In this document: positions 1 to 9,185 of the stretch, piece after piece
Layout of the letters: each line of letters opens with the position of its first letter
How positions within the stretch are numbered: the first letter of the stretch is position 1
Assembly: GCF_000430705.1 (NCBI RefSeq)
Contig: NZ_AUMN01000009.1
Coordinates: 1 to 64,000, forward strand
DNA: 64,000 nt
Source: Arthrobacter castelli DSM 16402
GTDB taxonomy: Bacteria > Actinomycetota > Actinomycetes > Actinomycetales > Micrococcaceae
Direction of reading: 5' to 3'
Translations under genes and position numbers: made by a program
The notes under the pieces: model-generated
Seen by the model: the letters and a program-made list of their open reading frames with translations, nothing else
What the model was told of the DNA's origin: nothing
The model's database searches: none

Positions 1-305
1 GTGGTCACCCGCACGATCTCCGCGACCGTCTCGTCCGGGATGGACGGCTTACGGCCCCGCCCTTTCTTGACCTTGCCCCAGTGCTTGAGCCCATCTGCGT
101 CGAACGCGTCCCGCCAGGCACGCACCGTCATCGCGGAGACACCGTGTTCACGGGCGATGGTGCGGTTACCGACACCCTCGGCGGCCGCAAGGAGGACTCC
201 GGCGCGGACCACCTCGCGGTGCGCGGCCGTGCTCGATCGGGCGACCCGCGTGAGGACTTCGCGGTCGGCCGGGGACATCATCAGAGGGGTTGCTGGAGCG
301 GACAT
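1..305 (-). CDS. IS630 family transposase, N-terminal part
   Basis: The minus-strand translation from an ATG at 303-305 gives about 101 residues and continues past the left edge. It reads as the helix-turn-helix DNA-binding head of IS630-type transposases: REVVRAGVLLAAAEGVGN, then TIAREHGVSAMTVRAWRDAF, then the linker GLKHWGKVKKGRGRKPSIP. In the family this part binds the terminal inverted repeats, and a DDE catalytic domain follows; that domain is not visible here. Two further in-frame ATG codons at 276-281 could also start it. Whether the full gene is intact cannot be judged. The plus-strand open frame over the same bases is an antisense shadow. Confidence 0.8.
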   Translation of the reverse strand, partial: MSAPATPLMMSPADREVLTRVARSSTAAHREVVRAGVLLAAAEGVGNRTIAREHGVSAMTVRAWRDAFDADGLKHWGKVKKGRGRKPSIPDETVAEIVRVT

Positions 306-352
306 ACTCCATTCTATCAACTCACGCTCTAACTATTTGCGTGACACACCAC
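1..352 (-). mobile_element. Right part of an IS630-like insertion sequence, cut by the window edge
   Basis: The transposase gene runs off the left edge. Its upstream side ends in an AT-richer stretch that probably contains the IS terminus. IS630 elements insert at TA and duplicate it. A TA lies at 353-354, and reading inward from it on the minus strand the candidate terminus is GTGGTGTGTCACGCAAATAG (333-352). The other terminus is outside the window, so the inverted repeat cannot be checked and the exact end is inferred. Confidence 0.6.
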
Positions 353-639
353 TAGCAGATCACCTCCGGTCTCGTTTGCGAGATGTCTACGAGAGGCACG
401 CCGACAACGGCTGGTCGGTACTGCTTCTGCGCTACAAGTCGCTGCACGAGGCGGACGAACACGACCATGGCGACGAGCTCGACGAGGGTCGGGGCGACCA
501 CAACCAGCGGGGCGAGGTCGAACGCGGCGGGCAGGGCGAGGACAAGCGGGGGCACGACGAGCGAGTTCCGGGTAGCGCCGCTGAACACGACCGCGCGCCT
601 GCCGGGCACGTCGAGGCCGGCCATATGGCTGGCAAACAC
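352..639 (-). pseudogene. C-terminal remnant of an ACR3/ArsB-type arsenite permease (bile acid:sodium symporter family)
   Basis: The minus-strand frame contains RRAVVFSGATRNSLVV followed by hydrophobic stretches (LVLALPAAFDLAPLVVV and LVELVAMVVFVRLV). This pattern is typical of the last two membrane helices of actinobacterial arsenic-resistance permeases, which export arsenite. The full family length is about 300-350 residues; only about 95 remain and no N-terminal part lies upstream, so it is a truncated remnant. Its TAG stop (352-354) falls exactly on the suspected IS junction, so the last residues are probably read-through created by the insertion. Family assignment rests on motif recall. 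Confidence 0.5.
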
Positions 640-783
640 ACCCCCACCGGCAGGTCGTCACCGGCACCCCGGAGCAGCTCACCGCGCTCAACATCGGCTA
701 GTCGCTGGAGCCGATCCAGTGCCCGTCTTGCACATCGCCCAGTCGATCTCGCGTTTCAATGCCTCCAGGACATGCCCCAGGAG

Positions 784-2310
784 CTAACTCCGCGCCGGCG
801 CAACGAAACTGCTCGTCGCACCGCATTCCTCGACCGCCGCTTCGAAGTCCTGCTCGGAGACTGAATACAACAAGTCGACGGGCGATTGATCCGAGCCGTC
901 CGAATCCTTCGGCAGTCCACGATGCGGCGTCTGCCACCAGTCCAGCAGCGCCGCGGCGAGTTGCGTTGGATCCACGTCTTCGCAAGCAGCGGCCAACGCC
1001 TTGTTGATCTCCGCGAGAGCGTCGATGATCTTGCCGTCGCGGAACTGGAAAGCGGGATAGTGCCTGGTTTTCCCGAGCTCAACCTCGATCACGACTCGGT
1101 ATTTGAGATAGGTCCGCAGCAGGCTGCGCTGGGCCGCCTTCATCGCCCGCGCCGCCTCCTCCGGGGTCCGATAATGCTCGGTCCCAGCGACCTCTGCCCG
1201 GGTCAGCGCGGCTCGCGTCTCGACTGCCGTCCACCACTTGGCGCGGTCGAGCAGGCTCGCCGTCAGCATGGGCGAGGGATCGAGCGAGAAGGCCCGGTCC
1301 CAGGTCGGGCTGCTCCGCCAGTCGTCGGGGAACCCGAGTTGGGTCATGGAGAATCCGATCTCGTTCGACCTGGCCTCGATGAGGTCGGCGAGGTCGATGA
1401 CGTCGGACCGTTCAGGCGCGATGCTCAGCACCAGGTGGCGCAGGATAAGCAGCACGCCGTACAGCCGATTGTTAACGCCCTCCTCGACGAGCGGGGCCAG
1501 GATGTCGCCCGCGTCCGCGCGCGCCTGCCCCGGCGCGTCGATGACCACGTCGAAGCTGCGGTTCCACAGGCGGCCGTAGTGCGCGCAGATATTCCGGACG
1601 TTCCGGAGGTTATTGAGCCAGTTGCTCAAAGCACCGCGGTCGCCCTTGCCGTCGGCGGTGCTGATGTGAAACCGCGCTGCAAGGATCTCCTGATCGGCCT
1701 GGGTCATCAGGTCGTAGAGGCCGCTCAGGACACCGAAAGACATCACCTCCGTGGCCACCCAGATCGGCAGGTGCGGACCGTAGGTCTCGCGGAAATGCAC
1801 GACGAAGTCGCCCCGTGCACGCTTCTCGTGACGCTCGTACTCCTTGAGCCATTCGCGGTAGGCAGTGGTCGGCTCGGGTGGCGCGCCCGGGTCCGCTGGC
1901 CGGAGCGCGCCGAGCTTCTCGGGACGCCGATGGGCGAACCGGTCACTCCTTCCGAGTCGGTGGCCGACGTGGAACCGGAACGATGTCTCGACCATGCTGA
2001 TGATGTCGCCAAGACGGGTCCGCAGCTCGTGGTCGAACTCGTAGAGGGCGACCACGTGGGCCATGCTCGTGCCGGGCACGAACGAGTCCAGGCGGATCTC
2101 ACGGCCGTCCTTGTCGAAACGATCCGCGGGAGGCTTGGGTCGAGCTCGGTGGAGGTGCCAGTATCCCGACAGCCGGTAGTAGCCGTAGCGCTCGAGGACG
2201 CCCGAAGCGAAAGTGCCTGTTCCGCAGTCCATGCCTCGCCCGCGCAGCCGCCTGATCTGTTCGGGGATCGTCAGGAACGGCTTGGCGTAGGTGCTCTCCG
2301 GCGTGCTCAT
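784..2310 (-). CDS. Abi_2 (AbiD/AbiF-like) HEPN protein with an extra C-terminal domain
   Basis: This 508-residue protein starts at ATG 2308-2310, with GAGGA eight bases upstream; a longer frame to 2421 has no such support. Residues 1-345 match the Abi_2 family of abortive-infection proteins: FLTIPEQIRRLRGRGM, RYGYYRLSGYW, LYEFDHELRTRLGDII, and the HEPN ribonuclease motif R239-x4-H244 in LRNVRNICAHYGRLWNR. Abi_2 proteins usually end soon after a GFPDDW-type motif, here at 326-331. This one continues for about 165 residues. Residues 378-495 (HYPAFQF, LLDWWQTP, SPVDLL, then DFEAAV) resemble the toxin-binding module of Xre/MbcA/ParS antitoxins. The likely role is anti-phage defence by RNA cleavage with a built-in control domain; the second part is inference. 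It lies in a patch with IS and transporter debris, consistent with transfer. Confidence 0.8.
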   Translation of the reverse strand: MSTPESTYAKPFLTIPEQIRRLRGRGMDCGTGTFASGVLERYGYYRLSGYWHLHRARPKPPADRFDKDGREIRLDSFVPGTSMAHVVALYEFDHELRTRLGDIISMVETSFRFHVGHRLGRSDRFAHRRPEKLGALRPADPGAPPEPTTAYREWLKEYERHEKRARGDFVVHFRETYGPHLPIWVATEVMSFGVLSGLYDLMTQADQEILAARFHISTADGKGDRGALSNWLNNLRNVRNICAHYGRLWNRSFDVVIDAPGQARADAGDILAPLVEEGVNNRLYGVLLILRHLVLSIAPERSDVIDLADLIEARSNEIGFSMTQLGFPDDWRSSPTWDRAFSLDPSPMLTASLLDRAKWWTAVETRAALTRAEVAGTEHYRTPEEAARAMKAAQRSLLRTYLKYRVVIEVELGKTRHYPAFQFRDGKIIDALAEINKALAAACEDVDPTQLAAALLDWWQTPHRGLPKDSDGSDQSPVDLLYSVSEQDFEAAVEECGATSSFVAPARS

Positions 2311-2698
2311 GTGCTTATCGTCCTCGCGTCCCCGGCGCGGGGCAGAAAGAGAACAGGCCCGCGTCTCATCTAGAGAAGCGGACCTGTCGTGTTGGTACAA
2401 GCATACGGGGTCGCTGCACATGGGTCAAACGAACGGAGGAGGACCACTTCACGAGTCGTCGAGGCTCGCCTGGCCCAAGGGTTAGCCGGGCTCTGAACTG
2501 GGGATGAAGAGCGGTCGTGCACCTGTGAGACATCGGCATCCCCGACGACTGGGCCGACGACTCGTTCTGGTGTCGACACCTCGACTGAGCCATAGACACA
2601 TACGCTCCGCCAGGCCGAAGCCTGACGGAGCGTATGTGTGAGACGCTGGAACTAGACACGGTCGGGCGTGTCAGGTTCTTTTATTCGAGCGGTTTAGC
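2311..2698. other. Intergenic stretch with a gene-end remnant and a strong hairpin
   Basis: No full gene is supported. On the plus strand, 2529-2588 reads DIGIPDDWADDSFWCRHLD then TGA, preceded by an in-frame stop. It looks like the last codons of a lost gene and recalls the GFPDDW tail of Abi_2 proteins. The hairpin at 2596-2639 begins seven bases after that stop. The rest should contain the abi promoter, but no convincing -35/-10 pair was found. Confidence 0.4.
2596..2639 (+). terminator. Large hairpin, probable terminator
   Basis: Two 19-base arms (2596-2614 and 2621-2639) are complementary except for one pair and enclose a six-base loop. No T-run follows, as is common for actinobacterial terminators. 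On the plus strand it follows the stop of a decayed reading frame; on the minus strand it lies about 60 bases beyond the aconitase stop, so it could end transcription from either side. Confidence 0.55.
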
Positions 2699-5518
2699 TC
2701 AACTACCGGCAAGTTGCCGAAGCACGTACTGCAGGATGCCTCCGTTGCGGTAGTAGTCGGCCTCGCCGGGGGTGTCGATGCGCAGGTCGGCGTCGAAGGA
2801 AACGGGTTGGCCGCTGGTGCCGGTGGCGGTAACCTTCAGGCTCGCCGGGGTGGTCCCGTCGTTCATCGCGGTGACGCCTTCGACACGGAAGGCCTCGGTC
2901 CCGTCCAGGCCGAGCGAATCAGCACTCTGCCCGGCAGGGAACTGCAACGGCAACACACCCATGCCGATCAGGTTGGAGCGGTGGATCCGTTCGAAACTCT
3001 CGGCGATCACGGCCTTGACCCCCAGCAGGGCGGTGCCCTTCGCCGCCCAGTCACGGGACGAGCCCGAACCGTATTCCTTCCCGGCCAACACCACCAGCGG
3101 TGTACCGGCGGCTTGGTAATTCTGCGCCGCGTCATAAATACTGGATTGCTCGCCATCGCGGGTGAAGTCGCGGGTGTATCCACCCTCGACCCCGTCCAGG
3201 AGCAGATTCTTCAACCGAATATTCGCGAACGTGCCACGGATCATCACCTCGTGGTTGCCGCGGCGGGACCCGTAGGAATTGAAGTCCTTGCGCGCCACCC
3301 CGTTGGCCAGCAAATACTGGCCGGCCGGGCTGTCCGACTTGAACGAACCGGCCGGGCTGATGTGGTCAGTGGTCACCGAATCGCCCAGCTTCGCCAGCAC
3401 CCGCGCGCCGGCAATATCTTCAACCGGCTCCGGCTCGCGGCCCATGCCCTCGAAATACGGAGGCTTGCGCACATACGTCGAATCCGCATCCCACTCGAAG
3501 GTGTCCCCTTCGGGGGTGGGCAGCGCCTTCCACCGGTCATCGCCATCGAAGATCGACGCGTAACTGTTGGTGAACATCTCCTCATCAATCGAGGCATCCA
3601 TCACCTTCGACACCTCCGACGGAGACGGCCAGATATCGGCCAGGAACACCTCCGCACCCTCGGCATCGGTGCCCAGCGGGTCGGCCTCGAAATCGAAGTC
3701 CATCGACCCGGCCAACGCGTAGGCAATCACCAGCGGCGGCGAAGCCAGGTAATTCATCTTCACGTCCGGATTAATCCGGCCCTCGAAGTTCCGATTACCG
3801 GAGAGCACCGAGGTCACCGCCAGATCATTATCGGCAATCGCCGACGAAATCTCCTCGGCCAACGGCCCCGAGTTACCAATACACGTGGTGCACCCATACC
3901 CCACCAGATAGAAGCCCAGCTTCTCCAGGTACGGGGTCAGCCCCGACTTCTCGTAATAATCGGTCACCACCTTCGACCCCGGAGCCACCGAGGTCTTCAC
4001 CCACGGCTTCGAGGCCAGGCCCTTATCGACCGCGTTACGGGCCAGCACCGCCGCGGCCAGCATCACCGATGGATTCGAGGTATTCGTGCACGAAGTAATC
4101 GACGCGATCGAGACCGCACCATGATCAAGCTCAAACTCACCCCCATACTCCGTCTGCACGGCCACCGGCTTCGAAACCCGGCCCGCCGCCGACGCCGCAG
4201 CCGAAACCGTCGCCCGCGGCTGATCCTCCTGAACCTGATGCTCATGCGGGGTGAACGTCGGCGAATCCGAAGCCGGGAACGACTCCACCGACGCCTCATC
4301 AACCGTGCCGTAATGCTCATCGTGGTCGACGTAATGCTTCAAATCATCACGGAACTGCGCCTTCGCATCCGAGACCGCCACCCGGTCCTGCGGCCGCTTC
4401 GGCCCCGCAATCGAAGGCACCACCGTGGACAAATCCAACTCGAGATACTCCGAGTACTTCACCTCCGCATCCGGGTCGTGCCACATGCCCTGTTCCTTGG
4501 CGTAGGCCTCCACCAAGGCAATGTTGTCCTCCGACCGGCCGGTCAGCCGCAAATAGTCGAGGGTCACCTCATCGATCGGGAACATCGCCGCCGTCGAACC
4601 GAACTCCGGGCTCATATTGCCGATCGTCGCCCGGTTCGCCAACGGAACCTCAGCCACACCGGCACCATAGAACTCCACGAACTTACCCACCACACCGTGG
4701 GCACGCAGCATCTCGGTAATCGTCAACACCACATCCGTGGCCGTCGCACCGGCCGGGATCGCCCCCGAGAGCTTGAAACCAACCACCGGCGGAATCAACA
4801 TCGACACCGGCTGGCCCAGCATCGCCGCCTCGGCCTCAATACCACCGACGCCCCAACCCAGCACGCCCAGGCCGTTGACCATCGTGGTATGCGAATCCGT
4901 GCCCACACAGGTATCCGGATATGCCCGCAACACCCCGTCCACCTCACGGGTCATCACCGTACGGGCCAAATACTCCAGATTCACCTGATGGACAATGCCC
5001 ATCCCCGGAGGAACCACCTTGAAATCATCAAAGGCATCCTGGCCCCACCGCAAAAACTGGTACCGCTCACCATTGCGCCGATACTCCATCTCCATATTGC
5101 GCTCCAGCGCATCCTGATTACCGAACACATCGATCTGCACCGAGTGGTCAATCACCAACTCCGCCGGCGCCAACGGATTCACCTGCGAAGCCTCACCACC
5201 GAGCTCCTTAACCGCCTCACGCATCGTGGCCAGATCCACCACACACGGCACCCCGGTGAAGTCCTGCATAATCACCCGCGCCGGAGTGAACTGAATCTCC
5301 TTATCCGGTTCCGCCTCCGGATCCCAACCGGCCAACGCCCGCACATGATCGGCCGTAATATTCGCCCCGTCCTCGGTCCGCAGCAAATTTTCCAACAACA
5401 CCTTCAAGCTAAAAGGCAGACTCGACGCACCCTCCACAGCACCAAGACGGAAAATCTCATACTCACTGCCAGCTACCTCGAGCACACCCCTGGACCCAAA
5501 ACTGTCCACATCGCTCAT
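2699..5518 (-). CDS. acnA: Aconitate hydratase A
   Basis: The product is 939 residues, the usual size for the AcnA/IRP1 type. It interconverts citrate and isocitrate in the TCA cycle and needs a [4Fe-4S] cluster. Cluster cysteines are visible in [12 protein letters not shown] and [12 protein letters not shown]. Other family blocks are [20 protein letters not shown] in the first half, and [20 protein letters not shown] with [15 protein letters not shown] in the swivel domain. The start chosen is the ATG at 5516-5518 ([15 protein letters not shown]), with AGGAG eight bases upstream; an upstream in-frame extension of 22 residues is non-conserved. It is transcribed alone, with the kimA-like/methyltransferase pair upstream on the same strand. 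Confidence 0.97.
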   Translation of the reverse strand: MSDVDSFGSRGVLEVAGSEYEIFRLGAVEGASSLPFSLKVLLENLLRTEDGANITADHVRALAGWDPEAEPDKEIQFTPARVIMQDFTGVPCVVDLATMREAVKELGGEASQVNPLAPAELVIDHSVQIDVFGNQDALERNMEMEYRRNGERYQFLRWGQDAFDDFKVVPPGMGIVHQVNLEYLARTVMTREVDGVLRAYPDTCVGTDSHTTMVNGLGVLGWGVGGIEAEAAMLGQPVSMLIPPVVGFKLSGAIPAGATATDVVLTITEMLRAHGVVGKFVEFYGAGVAEVPLANRATIGNMSPEFGSTAAMFPIDEVTLDYLRLTGRSEDNIALVEAYAKEQGMWHDPDAEVKYSEYLELDLSTVVPSIAGPKRPQDRVAVSDAKAQFRDDLKHYVDHDEHYGTVDEASVESFPASDSPTFTPHEHQVQEDQPRATVSAAASAAGRVSKPVAVQTEYGGEFELDHGAVSIASITSCTNTSNPSVMLAAAVLARNAVDKGLASKPWVKTSVAPGSKVVTDYYEKSGLTPYLEKLGFYLVGYGCTTCIGNSGPLAEEISSAIADNDLAVTSVLSGNRNFEGRINPDVKMNYLASPPLVIAYALAGSMDFDFEADPLGTDAEGAEVFLADIWPSPSEVSKVMDASIDEEMFTNSYASIFDGDDRWKALPTPEGDTFEWDADSTYVRKPPYFEGMGREPEPVEDIAGARVLAKLGDSVTTDHISPAGSFKSDSPAGQYLLANGVARKDFNSYGSRRGNHEVMIRGTFANIRLKNLLLDGVEGGYTRDFTRDGEQSSIYDAAQNYQAAGTPLVVLAGKEYGSGSSRDWAAKGTALLGVKAVIAESFERIHRSNLIGMGVLPLQFPAGQSADSLGLDGTEAFRVEGVTAMNDGTTPASLKVTATGTSGQPVSFDADLRIDTPGEADYYRNGGILQYVLRQLAGS

Positions 5519-5690
5519 CGCCGCGGCTCCTCTCGCCCTACCTCGAATCGGACCAAGGCTCAGCGCACCGGCGGCAGGAAACACCCGGCTGCGGACACGT
5601 TGGAGCCTCAGCTACTACTGCTTCCATCCTAACCGCACCGCATCTGCGGCCCTCCGAAAGAGGCCGAATATGGCGCGGACGTGACATACC

Positions 5691-7037
5691 TCACCGGCGA
5701 TCCGGGGTCAGTACGGCAAATGTTTCAAGGTGGTGGGTGTTCGGATACAGGTCGAAGGCACGCAGTTGCGCCAGATTCCATCCGGCCCGGCGGAAGTACC
5801 CCAGGTCCCGGGCGAAGGAGGCCGGGTCGCAGGAGACGTAGCCGATCGCCTCAGGCCGGGCGCGGACCAGCGAGCGGACCACTTGCTTTCCGGCCCCGGT
5901 CCGCGGCGGGTCAAGCACCACCGCGTCCCATCCGGCCCCCCGTGATTGGAGCACCCGTTCCACCCGGCCCTGGACGATGTCCACGTGGCCGAATCCATGC
6001 AGGTTCCGCCGTGCATCGCGGCTGGTCCCGGCCGCTGCCTCCACGGACAGCACCGACCCGCTGTCCCCGACGGCGGTTGCCAGCGGCGCGGTGAAGAGCC
6101 CGGCCCCCGCATACAAGTCCGCAATCTGCGCCCCGGGTTGCGGGTCGAGCCCGGCCAGCACGGCACCCATCAACACGTCAGGGGCGCGGCGGTGCACTTG
6201 CCAGAACCCGTCCCCGGTCACCCTGTAATGATGGCCGCCTGCGCTCTCGGCGACCCAGCTGCGACCGCGCAGCCGGGTCAGTTTCCCGGATCCGTCGCCG
6301 GCGCCGCCGTCGGGCTCCCACAGAGCCACCGATGCGGCCTCCGGCAGCCGGCTTACGACGTCGTCGATCTTCTTCCGGCCCGTCCCCGGCCGGGGAATCA
6401 ACAGGATCAATGGCCGGCTTCCGTTGCCCGGGGCGGCCACCTCGACCCGTTCGATGCCGGAAAAGTCCACTGCCCACAGCGTCAACTCCTCGATGGCGGC
6501 CAAGGCCAGCGGCATGGAGCGGATGGGGACGATGTCATTGGACCGGTGAGGGCGCATGCCCAGCCTGCCGGTGTCCGGCTCGACGGCGAAGGCGACCCGG
6601 GTGCGCCAGTGCATTCCGCCGCCCGAATCCGGGTCGGGGGCTTCGACCTCGGTGTGCCGTTCCACGCCACCCAGCCTGCGCAGTTGTTCGGTCAGCACGT
6701 CGGCCTTGAGCCGGCGCTGTGCGGCGATTTCGATGTGGCCGAATTCGGCCCCGCCCACCGGCTGGCGGCCAGCGCTTGCCGCCGCCAGCGCGTCGGCCGG
6801 CTTCCACGGATGTGCCACCCGCGCCGGCGAGGCATCGACGACGTCGACCACGTCCGCGCGCCAGAACCTGGCCTCGTCGGCAGCGTCGGTGAGCCGGATG
6901 CGGACCGTCTCCGAGGGCAGACCGTGGCGGACAAATATCACCCTGCCCTCGTGCCGGGCGACAAAGTGGCCGCCGTGGGCCACCGGCCCCAGCGTCACCG
7001 TGAGCAGCTCAGCTGCCGCCCGCTCCCCATCACTCAT
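5691..7037 (-). CDS. TrmA/RumA-family RNA uracil-5-methyltransferase
   Basis: This is a 448-residue SAM-dependent methyltransferase predicted to methylate C5 of a uridine in tRNA or rRNA. It has an N-terminal TRAM-like RNA-binding region (roughly residues 10-65), a central insert, and a Rossmann domain with IADLYAGAGLFTAPLA for SAM binding. LDPPRTGAGKQVV, the nucleophile C403 in YVSCDPASFARDL and a terminal HHLETFAVL with the general base E438 complete the RumA signature. The N-terminal [4Fe-4S] cysteines of E. coli RlmD are absent. Its ATG overlaps the permease stop by four bases, so the two are co-translated. The same pair is found in Mycobacterium (Rv2689c-Rv2690c). The exact RNA target is not known from sequence. 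Confidence 0.88.
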   Translation of the reverse strand: MSDGERAAAELLTVTLGPVAHGGHFVARHEGRVIFVRHGLPSETVRIRLTDAADEARFWRADVVDVVDASPARVAHPWKPADALAAASAGRQPVGGAEFGHIEIAAQRRLKADVLTEQLRRLGGVERHTEVEAPDPDSGGGMHWRTRVAFAVEPDTGRLGMRPHRSNDIVPIRSMPLALAAIEELTLWAVDFSGIERVEVAAPGNGSRPLILLIPRPGTGRKKIDDVVSRLPEAASVALWEPDGGAGDGSGKLTRLRGRSWVAESAGGHHYRVTGDGFWQVHRRAPDVLMGAVLAGLDPQPGAQIADLYAGAGLFTAPLATAVGDSGSVLSVEAAAGTSRDARRNLHGFGHVDIVQGRVERVLQSRGAGWDAVVLDPPRTGAGKQVVRSLVRARPEAIGYVSCDPASFARDLGYFRRAGWNLAQLRAFDLYPNTHHLETFAVLTPDRR

Positions 7038-9019
7038 GTGGACCTCTCGTCGGGCTCATTGGGCACTGCGGCATCCGAGGAGGCCAGTTGCCACGGCACG
7101 CTGGCGACCATGACGCCCGGCTCGAAATGCAGTCTCGCCTTGATCCGCAGTGCTGTCTGGTTATGCACAAGTTGCTCCCACCAGCGGCCGACGACGTATT
7201 CGGGTATATAAACAACAATCAGGTCGCGGGGTGACTCGCGCCGCATGTTCTTGATGTAGTCGAGGATGGGCTCGATGGTTTCCCGGTACGGGGAGGCCAG
7301 CACGGTGATGGGGACCGGAATGTCGAGGCGCTGCCAGTCGGCCAGCGTGCGCTGGGTCTCCTCCGGATCCAAGTCGACGATGACGGCGTCCAGCTTGGAC
7401 GGGCGCGATGCCCGGGCGAAAGCCAGCGCCCGCATCACCGGTTTGCGGACGTGGGACACCAGGATCACCGCATGTACGCGCGACGGCAAGGCCCGGGGGG
7501 CAGAGTCCTCGTCGAGGGCGAGTTCGCGGGCGACGTTCCGGTAGTGCCGGTGGATGCTGTACATAATCAGCCACAGCACAATGATGGCCAGCAGCGCGAT
7601 CCACGCCCCGTACCGGAACTTGGTGACCAGTACGACGACGAGCACCACCGCCGTCAGGCATAACCCGGTCATGTTGATAGCACGCGACTTGATGATCCGC
7701 AGCCGCGCGGGCCTGCCGGCGGTCTTGGTCAGCTGGCGGTTCCAGTGGCGCACCATGCCCAGCTGGCTGGCGGTGAAGGAGACGAAGACACCGACGATGT
7801 ACAGCTGGATCAAGGCGTTGACGTTGGCCCCGAAGGCCATCACCAGCACCAGGGCCGCCGCCGAGAGGGCCAGCACACCGTTGCTGAACGTCAACCGGTC
7901 GCCCCGGGTGCGCAGCTGTTTGGGCAGATACCCGTCTTTGGCCAGGATCGAGGCCAGCACCGGGAACGTCTTGAAGGCCGTGTTGGCGGCGACGATCAGG
8001 ATGATGCCCGTGGCCGCGATAATCACGTAGAACCACAACGACCCGGGGCTGAAAATGGTCTCGGCCAGCTGGCTGATCGCCGGATGCTGCACGTATCCGG
8101 CAGGAACCGGCCCGCCATCGAGCCTCAACTGTTGAGCAGGATTGGCCACGACACGCAAGCCCGTCGCCCGGGCCAGGAACAGGATTGCGGTCAGCATGGC
8201 CGCGCCGATCAAACCGAGCAACAGCAGGGTGGTCGCCGCGTTCCGGCGCTTCGGTTTGCGGAAGCTGGGAACGCCGCTGCTGATCGTTTCCACGCCGGTC
8301 AGGGCCGCCGCGCCCGACGAGAAGGCCCGCAGCACCAGCAGGGCGCCGGCGAGACCCACCAGCCCGCTGTCCAACGCTGCGGCCGGAACGATGTCGAAAC
8401 CGGCACTCGGCGCCCGCCCCAGCGATCCGGCCATGGCCTGGAAAAAGCCGACGGCGCACATCCCCACGATCGAGGCGATGAAAAAGTAGCTGGGAAATGC
8501 GAACAACCGCCCGGACTCCTGCAGCCCGCGCAGATTGGCCAACGCCAGCAACACGATGCCCGCGGCCGCGGCCCACACCTGAGATCCTTCGAGGGCAGGA
8601 ACCGCTGTGACAAGGTACTGTGCGGCCGAGGAAATGGAGACGGCAACGGTCAACACATAATCGACCAGCAGCGCCGACGCCACGGTGATGCCCGCCGAAC
8701 TTCCCAGGTTGGTTTTGGCGATCTCGTAGTCGCCACCGCCGGACGGGTAGGCGTAGACATTCTGCCGGTAGGATGCGACGACAATCAGCAGCACCGCGGC
8801 AACGGCAAGTCCCACCCACGGCGAAACGGCCACCGCGGTGACACCGGCGAGCGCAAGGGTGAGCAGGATCTCGTCCGGCGCGTAGGCCACCGAGGACAGC
8901 GCGTCGGAGGCAAACACCGGCAGCGCAATCCGCTTGGGCAGCAATGGCCGCTTCAGCCGCTCGTTGCCGAACGGCCGACCCACCAGCACGCGTTTCGCGG
9001 CATCGAAAAATGTCAGCAC
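7034..9019 (-). CDS. APC-superfamily permease, KimA (YdaO)-like potassium importer candidate
   Basis: The protein has 661 residues: about 12 membrane helices (residues 30-490) and a cytoplasmic C-terminal domain of about 160 residues. It matches Bacillus subtilis KimA in several places: SDALSSVAYAPDEILL near the N-terminus, SYRQNVYAYPSGGGDYEIAK, LLVDYVLTVAVSIS, FSSGAAALTGVETIS and RGDRLTFSNG, with an end resembling LHNQSAFLLRVRL. KimA imports K+ with protons and is restrained by cyclic di-AMP through its C-terminal domain. The neighbours support potassium transport: two RCK/TrkA proteins diverge from the same intergenic region. It is often annotated only as an amino-acid permease. The start is GTG at 9017-9019 with a weak ribosome binding site. 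No ydaO riboswitch was recognised upstream. Confidence 0.85.
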   Translation of the reverse strand: MLTFFDAAKRVLVGRPFGNERLKRPLLPKRIALPVFASDALSSVAYAPDEILLTLALAGVTAVAVSPWVGLAVAAVLLIVVASYRQNVYAYPSGGGDYEIAKTNLGSSAGITVASALLVDYVLTVAVSISSAAQYLVTAVPALEGSQVWAAAAGIVLLALANLRGLQESGRLFAFPSYFFIASIVGMCAVGFFQAMAGSLGRAPSAGFDIVPAAALDSGLVGLAGALLVLRAFSSGAAALTGVETISSGVPSFRKPKRRNAATTLLLLGLIGAAMLTAILFLARATGLRVVANPAQQLRLDGGPVPAGYVQHPAISQLAETIFSPGSLWFYVIIAATGIILIVAANTAFKTFPVLASILAKDGYLPKQLRTRGDRLTFSNGVLALSAAALVLVMAFGANVNALIQLYIVGVFVSFTASQLGMVRHWNRQLTKTAGRPARLRIIKSRAINMTGLCLTAVVLVVVLVTKFRYGAWIALLAIIVLWLIMYSIHRHYRNVARELALDEDSAPRALPSRVHAVILVSHVRKPVMRALAFARASRPSKLDAVIVDLDPEETQRTLADWQRLDIPVPITVLASPYRETIEPILDYIKNMRRESPRDLIVVYIPEYVVGRWWEQLVHNQTALRIKARLHFEPGVMVASVPWQLASSDAAVPNEPDERST

Positions 9020-9036
9020 AGCCCTAAACGCTAACC

Positions 9037-9064
9037 CTTATAGTGCCCAATGTCATGATGGCAA
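9037..9064 (-). promoter_or_regulatory. Candidate promoter of the kimA-like operon
   Basis: On the minus strand, TTGCCA (9059-9064) and TATAAG (9037-9042) are 16 bases apart, a plausible primary-sigma promoter. The start codon lies about 18 bases beyond the -10. On the plus strand a TAGACT at 9105-9110 could serve the trkA gene, but no good -35 accompanies it. Confidence 0.4.
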
Positions 9065-9185
9065 CCCGGCGCCGGCGACGTAACAGTGGCAGCCGTCTTG
9101 GGATTAGACTCTCAACGGATGCCCAAGTGCGCACGGTGGCTGCGGGGTGGAGAGCGAAATTGATGAATGGATTGGAGTGGCGGTC

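Noticed and set aside
1-864. Long plus-strand open frame over the left edge
   Set aside because: It is antisense to the IS630 transposase and the permease remnant and crosses the IS junction; its Arg/Ser-rich translation matches no family.
886-2373. Plus-strand frame opposite the abi gene
   Set aside because: Antisense shadow; the minus strand has a recognised domain and a good ribosome binding site.
2714-5632. 972-codon plus-strand open frame opposite aconitase
   Set aside because: It mirrors the aconitase gene; the His/Arg-rich translation is a product of GC-biased codon positions on the other strand.
9020-9185. Cyclic di-AMP (ydaO) riboswitch upstream of the KimA-like gene
   Set aside because: The shared intergenic region is short, the leader from the candidate promoter is only about 10-20 bases, and no conserved riboswitch motifs were seen.
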